A DNA stretch of 64,000 nt from Amycolatopsis sp. CA-230715 (lineage in GTDB: Bacteria; Actinomycetota; Actinomycetes; Mycobacteriales; Pseudonocardiaceae), in NCBI RefSeq assembly GCF_018736145.1, contig NZ_CP059997.1:6633501-6697500 (forward strand). Reading direction: 5' to 3'. This document shows positions 59,452-64,000 of the stretch, in pieces. The notes beneath the pieces are model-generated. The model was not told where the DNA came from, made no database searches, and worked only from the letters and a program-made list of their open reading frames with translations. Position 1 is the stretch's first letter; each line of letters begins with the position of its first letter. The position numbers were made by a program, and so were the translations under genes.

Positions 59452-60204
59452 GTGATCGACCTCAACAGCGACCTCGGCGAGGGATTCGGCAACTGGCGCC
59501 TCGGCGACGACGACGCGTTGCTCGACGTCGTGTCGAGCGCGAACGTGGCCTGCGGGTTCCACGCGGGCGACCCGACGATCCTGCGGCGCGTGACCGAGCG
59601 GGCGGCCGAACGCGGGGTCACGATCGGCGCGCAGGTGGGGTATCGCGACCTGTCGGGTTTCGGGCGCCGGTTCATCGACATGGCGGCCGAGGAGCTGACG
59701 AACGACGTCATCTACCAGATCGCCGCGCTCGACGGGTTCGCGCGCATCGCGGGCACGAGCGTGAAGTACGTGAAGCCGCACGGCGCGTTGTACAACGCGA
59801 TCGTGAGCCACGCGGAGCAGGCCGCGGCCGTGGTCGAAGCCGTCCGCCGCTACGACCCCGCGCTGCCGGTGCTGGGGTTGCCCGGGTCGGAATGGTTGCG
59901 GCAGGCGGAAGAGGCCGGGCTGCGCACGATCGCCGAGGTGTTCGCCGACCGCGCCTACACCGCGGAGGGCACGCTGGTGCCCCGGCACGAAGAGGGTGCC
60001 GTCGTGCACGATCCCGAGGTGGTCGTCGAGCGCAGCGTACGCATGGTGACCGAGGGTATCGTGGTCGCGAAGGACGGCACCAAGGTCGAAGTGACGGCCC
60101 GTTCCTTGTGCGTACACGGCGACACGGCGGGCGCGGTGGACATCGCGCGCCGGATCCGCGCCGCGCTGGGCGACGCGGGCGTGCCGATCGAACCCTTCGC
60201 CTGA
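59452..60204 (+). CDS. pxpA: LamB/YcsF family protein (5-oxoprolinase subunit A)
   Basis: A 250-residue PxpA protein: MIDLNSDLGEGFGNWRLGDDDALLDVVSSANVACGFHAGDP at the N-terminus and VKYVKPHGALYN in the middle are diagnostic. PxpA works with PxpB and PxpC to hydrolyse 5-oxoproline using ATP; those partners are not in the window, so they are either elsewhere or this copy serves a different cyclic-amide substrate. GTG start with GGAAGGAG about 6 bases upstream. It is 58 bp after the aldolase gene on the same strand. Confidence 0.9.
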   Translation: MIDLNSDLGEGFGNWRLGDDDALLDVVSSANVACGFHAGDPTILRRVTERAAERGVTIGAQVGYRDLSGFGRRFIDMAAEELTNDVIYQIAALDGFARIAGTSVKYVKPHGALYNAIVSHAEQAAAVVEAVRRYDPALPVLGLPGSEWLRQAEEAGLRTIAEVFADRAYTAEGTLVPRHEEGAVVHDPEVVVERSVRMVTEGIVVAKDGTKVEVTARSLCVHGDTAGAVDIARRIRAALGDAGVPIEPFA

Positions 60205-60340
60205 GCGAACCGGCGCCGGGCGCGGCATCGCCGGAAGCTGTCGGCCGCCGGAAACTGTCGGTGCCTCGCGGTAACGTTGAATCAAGGGCGCCCCTGAGCG
60301 AACGAAAGGTCGAGGTCGTGTGTTCCGCCTGGCGGAAGCG

Positions 60341-61753
60341 TCATTCCGCCAGCAGCGCCAGGTGGATTTCGACCTGGCTGGCGAAATCGGTCAGGTCGGT
60401 GCCGAGCAGTTCGCCCGCCTTCGCGATGCGGTAGCGCAGGGTGTTGACGTGCACGTGAAGCTCCTTCGCCGCCTGCGCGGGGGAGCCGTTGCACCGCAGG
60501 AACGTGCGCACGGTGTGCACGAGATCGCCGCGCTGCGCCGCGTCGTGCGCGAGCAGCGGTCCCAGCACGCGGCGCCGGATCGCCGCCCGCAGCTCGTCCG
60601 GCGCGCCCGCCACGAGAAGGCTCGCCACGGTCAGCTCCTCGGCGGAGACCACCGGGTGCCCGCGCCGCGCCGCGTCCACGGCGTGCCGCGCTTCCTGCGC
60701 CGCGCCGCGGAGTCCGGCAAGGCTCGCCGCACCGCTGAGTCCAATGCGGACGGACCCGGTGCTCAGAAGCTCCACAGTGGACACCGCGGCTGCCGCGCCG
60801 GTCACCCAGTCCGAAGGCCAAGCGCCCGCGGTGTCCACGATCGCCCACGCTTCGCCGTCGCGTTCCCCGAGCACGGCTGAGCCGGTCACGAGATCGGCCA
60901 GCAGTTCGCGCGCGAGACCACCTGGCGCGCGGGCGATCACCACCCGCAGCTCGGCGTCGGCTGGCAGGTCCGTCCCGCCGAACGCGCTCGCCAGCTCGGG
61001 TTCGCCCGCGGTCGCGCGGGCCAGTACCGCGATCAGGGGACCGGCCGCGAGGTTCACCCGATCGGCACGGGCGCGCGCGGCTCCGAGCAGCACCGCCAGC
61101 TCCTCGCCGACGGTGCCGGTTTCCCCCTGTGCCACCAGCAGCCACGGCAGCGCCGCGCCGCCCGCGACCGGCCGCACGGTGTAGGCACCGTCGGAAAAAG
61201 CGTCGCGCACCTGCGCGTAGCGCTCGACGAGCGCGCGGGGCGCTGGCAGGTCCGGTCCCGCCGACGCGAGCACCTTGCCGCTGCCGGAAAGCAGCCAGCA
61301 CGGCATCCCCAGCTCTTCCGCGCCGATTTCGAGCAGCGCATCCGGCGGTTCGTCGGCCGCGGCGGACAGCTTCCGCCGGTCGGCGGCGAGCGCGAGCACC
61401 ACCCGCTCGGTGACCACCGCGAACGAAAGGTCGGGAGGCACTTCGAGCAGCGGGATCCGGTGGCGCTCGCAGGCTTCGACCAGATCGGCGGGTATTCCGC
61501 CGGAATCCGCGCCCGACGCGGCGAGCGCCGCGCTGCCCGCGTGGCCGAGCGCGGCGACGAACGGCTCGGCGTCACCCGGCGCGTGCCACCACAGCAGGCC
61601 GCTGAGCACCAGCTCGCCCGCCGAGAGGTACCGGCCCGGATCCGCAAGTTCGGTGCCGTAGATGCGCGTGACCTCGCGATCGAGGAACGCCGAGCCGGTG
61701 CGCAGGCGCAAGCGCAGCTCGGGGATGTCCAGCAGAGTTTTCACGGCGGTCAT
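60341..61753 (-). CDS. pucR: PucR-family transcriptional regulator
   Basis: A 470-residue PucR activator. The N-terminal purine-catabolism domain (about 1-120) contains TLLDIPELRLRLRTG, ELVLSGLLWW and RHRIPLLEVP. The C-terminal helix-turn-helix (about 410-470) contains TFLRCNGSPAQAAKELHVHVNTLRYRIAKAGELLG. PucR proteins switch on purine catabolic genes in response to pathway metabolites. It reads divergently from the xanthine dehydrogenase genes. The ATG at 61753 is preferred over an upstream ATG at 61804, which would cover the dyad at 61795-61809. Confidence 0.9.
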   Translation of the reverse strand: MTAVKTLLDIPELRLRLRTGSAFLDREVTRIYGTELADPGRYLSAGELVLSGLLWWHAPGDAEPFVAALGHAGSAALAASGADSGGIPADLVEACERHRIPLLEVPPDLSFAVVTERVVLALAADRRKLSAAADEPPDALLEIGAEELGMPCWLLSGSGKVLASAGPDLPAPRALVERYAQVRDAFSDGAYTVRPVAGGAALPWLLVAQGETGTVGEELAVLLGAARARADRVNLAAGPLIAVLARATAGEPELASAFGGTDLPADAELRVVIARAPGGLARELLADLVTGSAVLGERDGEAWAIVDTAGAWPSDWVTGAAAAVSTVELLSTGSVRIGLSGAASLAGLRGAAQEARHAVDAARRGHPVVSAEELTVASLLVAGAPDELRAAIRRRVLGPLLAHDAAQRGDLVHTVRTFLRCNGSPAQAAKELHVHVNTLRYRIAKAGELLGTDLTDFASQVEIHLALLAE

Positions 61754-61794
61754 AGGCTTTGTAGGAAACCACAACACGAGCGCGATTCGCTGGC

Positions 61795-61809
61795 GGAGTT
61801 TCATACTCC
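61795..61809. promoter_or_regulatory. Candidate PucR operator
   Basis: GGAGT-ttcat-ACTCC, an inverted repeat in the 134-bp divergent promoter between pucR and the xanthine dehydrogenase FAD-subunit gene. The position suits joint control of both, but the motif itself is not one I can match to a known PucR box. Confidence 0.35.
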
Positions 61810-61887
61810 GGCGCCGTTGCCGGGGTGTGTGACCGATGTGTGTACTGGACCGACGCCCCCCCAGCCGCCGAATCCCGAGGAGTTCCC

Positions 61888-62769
61888 GTGGATTTTCTCC
61901 GTCCGAGCAGCCTCGGCGAGGCGCTGGCCGTCAAGGCCGAGCGCCCCGGCGCGGTGCCGATCGCGGGCGGCACGGACGTCATGGTCGAGCTGAACTTCGA
62001 CCACCGCCGCCCCGCCGCGCTGCTCGATCTCACCGGCGTCGCCGAACTCGGGGAGTGGTCGGCCGAGCACGGCACGATCCGGCTCGGCGCCGGGGTGCCC
62101 TACGTCAGGGTGATCGGGGAACTCGGCGGGAAACTGCCCGCGCTCGCGATGGCGTCGCGGACGGTCGGCTCACCGCAGATCCGCAACCGCGGCACGGTCG
62201 GCGGCAACCTCGGCGCGGCCTCGCCCGCCGGTGACACCCACCCGGTGTTGCTCGTTTCGGGCGCGAAGGTCGAGGCCGCGTCCGTGCGCGGCACGAGGCT
62301 CATCGACGCGGAAGACTTCTACCTCGGCGTGAAGCGCAACGCGCTCGAGCCGGACGAGCTGATCACCGCGGTGCACCTGCCGGAGGCGCCGGGGCCGCAG
62401 CAGTTCGCCAAGGTCGGCACCCGCAACGCGATGGTGATCGCGGTGTGCTCGTTCGCGGTCGCGCTGCACCCGGAGCGCGAGGCCGTCGGCGCCGCGGTCG
62501 GATCGGCCGCGCCCACCCCGCGCCGCGCCACCGCGGCCGAGGAGTTCCTCGCCGCCGAGCTAAGCGACACCGGGCTCTGGACGACGCGGGCACCGATCGC
62601 GGACTCGGTGCGCCGCCGCTTCGGCGAACTGGCCGCGTCCGCGGCGGCCCCCATCGACGACGTCCGAGGCAGCGCCGACTACCGCAAGCACGCGCTTTCC
62701 GTGCTCGCGCGGCGGACGCTGACCTGGGCCTGGAACTCCTACCAGGGAGGTGCGCGGTCATGCGCGTGA
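61888..62769 (+). CDS. Xanthine dehydrogenase family FAD-binding subunit
   Basis: A 293-residue flavoprotein subunit of the molybdopterin hydroxylase family. FAD motifs are VPIAGGTDVMVELNF (about residue 26) and TVGSPQIRNRGTVGGNLGAASPAGDTHP (about 92), and the C-terminal CO-dehydrogenase flavoprotein domain ends ADYRKHALSVLARRTL. The GTG at 61888 has GAGGAG 6 bases upstream. It overlaps the 2Fe-2S subunit gene by 10 bp. The catalytic molybdopterin subunit is not in the window and should lie beyond 64000 if the operon is complete. Confidence 0.92.
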   Translation: MDFLRPSSLGEALAVKAERPGAVPIAGGTDVMVELNFDHRRPAALLDLTGVAELGEWSAEHGTIRLGAGVPYVRVIGELGGKLPALAMASRTVGSPQIRNRGTVGGNLGAASPAGDTHPVLLVSGAKVEAASVRGTRLIDAEDFYLGVKRNALEPDELITAVHLPEAPGPQQFAKVGTRNAMVIAVCSFAVALHPEREAVGAAVGSAAPTPRRATAAEEFLAAELSDTGLWTTRAPIADSVRRRFGELAASAAAPIDDVRGSADYRKHALSVLARRTLTWAWNSYQGGARSCA

Positions 62770-63227
62770 ACGTGACGGTCAACGGCGAACCCCACCAGGC
62801 GGACGACGTGTGGGAGGGCGAGAGCCTGCTCTACGTGCTCCGCGAGCGGATGGGCCTGCCCGGGTCCAAGAATGCTTGCGAGCAGGGCGAATGCGGCTCG
62901 TGCACGGTCTACCTCGACGAGGTGCCGGTGTGCTCGTGCCTGGTCGCGGCTGGCCAGGCCGAGGGCAGGCAGGTCCGCACGGTCGAAGGGCTTGCCGACG
63001 GCGACGCGCTCGACCCCGTGCAGCAGTCCTTTGTGGAGACCGGTGCTGTCCAATGCGGATTCTGCACGCCCGGACTGGTGGTGGCCGCGCACGACCTGCT
63101 CAACCGGGTCGCCGCGCCGAGCGACGAGGAGATCCGCGAAGCGCTGGCCGGGAACCTGTGCCGGTGCACGGGGTACGAAAAGATCCTCGACGCCGTGCGA
63201 CTGGCCGCCGCCAGGGGTGTCTCATGA
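62760..63227 (+). CDS. Xanthine dehydrogenase family 2Fe-2S subunit
   Basis: A 155-residue iron-sulfur subunit. The plant-ferredoxin-type cluster Cys are in CEQGECGSC … CSC (about residues 39-60) and the second cluster in QCGFCTPGLVVAA and NLCRCTGYEKIL (about 98-137). It passes electrons from the molybdenum site to FAD. ATG at 62760 with GGGAGG upstream, overlapping the FAD-subunit stop. Its own stop overlaps the next gene (ATGA). Confidence 0.95.
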   Translation: MRVNVTVNGEPHQADDVWEGESLLYVLRERMGLPGSKNACEQGECGSCTVYLDEVPVCSCLVAAGQAEGRQVRTVEGLADGDALDPVQQSFVETGAVQCGFCTPGLVVAAHDLLNRVAAPSDEEIREALAGNLCRCTGYEKILDAVRLAAARGVS

Positions 63228-64000
63228 GGACGGTGATCGAGCACGCCGCGGTATCCACAGTGGACGCCGACGGGACCGAGTACCGGTCGGGGCACGTCGT
63301 GATCGAGGACGCGCACATCGTCGCCGTCGGGGAAGGTCCGGCGCAGGGGGAGTTCGACGAACGGGTCGACGCGCGCGGGTGCCTGGTCACGCCCGGCCTC
63401 GTGAACACCCACCACCACCTCTACCAGTGGGCCACGCGCGGCTACTCGGCCGACTCGACCCTGTTCGAATGGCTCGTCGAGCTGTACCCGGTGTGGGGCG
63501 GGCTCGACGCCGGGATCACCCACGCGGCCGCCTCCGCGGGTCTCGCGAGGCTCGCGACCACCGGGTGCACGACCGTCGCCGACCACCACTACGTGTTCCC
63601 CTCTGACGCGGGCGACCAGATCGCCGCGCTGGTCGAGGCGGCGAATCGGATCGGCACGCGCCTGCACCTCGTGCGCGGGTCGATGGACCGCGGCGAGTCC
63701 GACGGCGGGTTGCCCCCGGACAACCTCGTGGAAACCACCGAAGCGGCCTTGCTCGGCACCGAAAACGCCATCGACACCTACCACGACCCGTCACCGGAAG
63801 CCCGCGTGCGGATCGCGGCTGGCCCGTGCTCCCCGTTCTCGGTCAGCGAGGAGCTGATGACCGGCGCGGCGGAATTGGCTCGCCGCAAGGGAGTTCGCCT
63901 GCACACCCACCTCGCCGAGACGCTCGACGAGGAGAAGCAGTGCCTCGCCGAAATGGGCTGCACGCCTGCCGAATACGCAGACAAGCTCGGCTGGGTCGGC
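63224..64000 (+). CDS. 8-oxoguanine deaminase-like amidohydrolase, C-terminus beyond window
   Basis: An open frame of 259 codons runs to the last base of the window without a stop. It is an AtzB/TrzN-type amidohydrolase with a metal site in TPGLVNTHHHLYQWATRGY, then TVADHHYVF, RGSMDRGESDGGLPPD (typical of 8-oxoguanine deaminases), AAGPCSPFSVSEEL and LHTHLAET. It would hydrolyse an amino group from a purine (8-oxoguanine to urate, or guanine to xanthine), feeding the xanthine dehydrogenase encoded just upstream. It is coupled to that operon by a 4-bp overlap. The last 180 or so residues expected for the family are outside the window. Confidence 0.85.
   Translation, partial: MRTVIEHAAVSTVDADGTEYRSGHVVIEDAHIVAVGEGPAQGEFDERVDARGCLVTPGLVNTHHHLYQWATRGYSADSTLFEWLVELYPVWGGLDAGITHAAASAGLARLATTGCTTVADHHYVFPSDAGDQIAALVEAANRIGTRLHLVRGSMDRGESDGGLPPDNLVETTEAALLGTENAIDTYHDPSPEARVRIAAGPCSPFSVSEELMTGAAELARRKGVRLHTHLAETLDEEKQCLAEMGCTPAEYADKLGWVG

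Overview
The window is very GC-rich, uses many GTG/TTG starts and has gene content typical of Actinobacteria: a yrbE/mce operon, a SepIVA-type septation protein, kdpFABC-DE, an M. tuberculosis-like rsmD-coaD … rpmF-rnc-mutM … acyP-smc-ftsY backbone, and PucR/IclR-controlled purine catabolism. The style fits a Pseudonocardiaceae genome such as Amycolatopsis. That is inferred from gene content and order; no rRNA or tRNA gene is in the window to settle it.

Layout. 1-4001: small exported proteins, three of them tandem DUF6801-type paralogues (the first cut by the window edge), plus an RCC1-repeat protein and an unrecognised exported protein. 4078-13315 (minus): a complete yrbEA-yrbEB-mceA-F-mas-mas lipid-import operon with almost every junction overlapping. 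13558-17969 (minus): a luciferase-like flavin oxidoreductase, an orphan amino-acid-binding lipoprotein and a HelD/HelR RNA polymerase recycling ATPase. 18299-24003 (plus): housekeeping genes rsmD, coaD, sepIVA, a DUF177 gene, rpmF, rnc and mutM, with a two-domain secreted RNase inserted. 24106-39014: an accessory stretch with a PadR/HAAS pair, a general stress protein, a broken GNAT gene, a HAF-like exported protein, asnB and the kdp potassium operon. 39183-51951: acyP, smc and ftsY, with an insertion between smc and ftsY holding a GH172/DUF2961 enzyme, a nucleotidyltransferase, a sodium/solute symporter and anmK. 51963-55632: an FHA protein, a Ser/Thr kinase and a secreted beta-helix protein. 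55676-64000: an IclR regulator, malate synthase, a CitE-like aldolase, PxpA, PucR, xanthine dehydrogenase FAD and 2Fe-2S subunits and an 8-oxoguanine-deaminase-like amidohydrolase cut by the right edge. This looks like the left part of a purine/ureide-to-glyoxylate-to-malate catabolic locus.

The most unusual signals are non-coding. (i) A roughly 255-bp element occurs twice (about 18021-18275 and 26381-26640). The copies differ at many positions, but four hairpins are kept in both, largely by paired substitutions, which points to a structured RNA or a structured mobile DNA element. The second copy abuts a GNAT gene that has lost its front half. (ii) A 21-bp palindrome family with arms CCCCGAAGGT / ACCTTCGGGG occurs in arrays (19419-19744, 27913-28350, 39508-39850, 43743-43793) beginning within about 40 bp of the stop codons of coaD, the HAF-like gene, asnB, acyP and smc. 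Other points of interest are a tandem RNase Sa-like protein with one apparently dead domain, a 27-codon membrane peptide overlapping kdpF, and a kinase with an altered catalytic loop.
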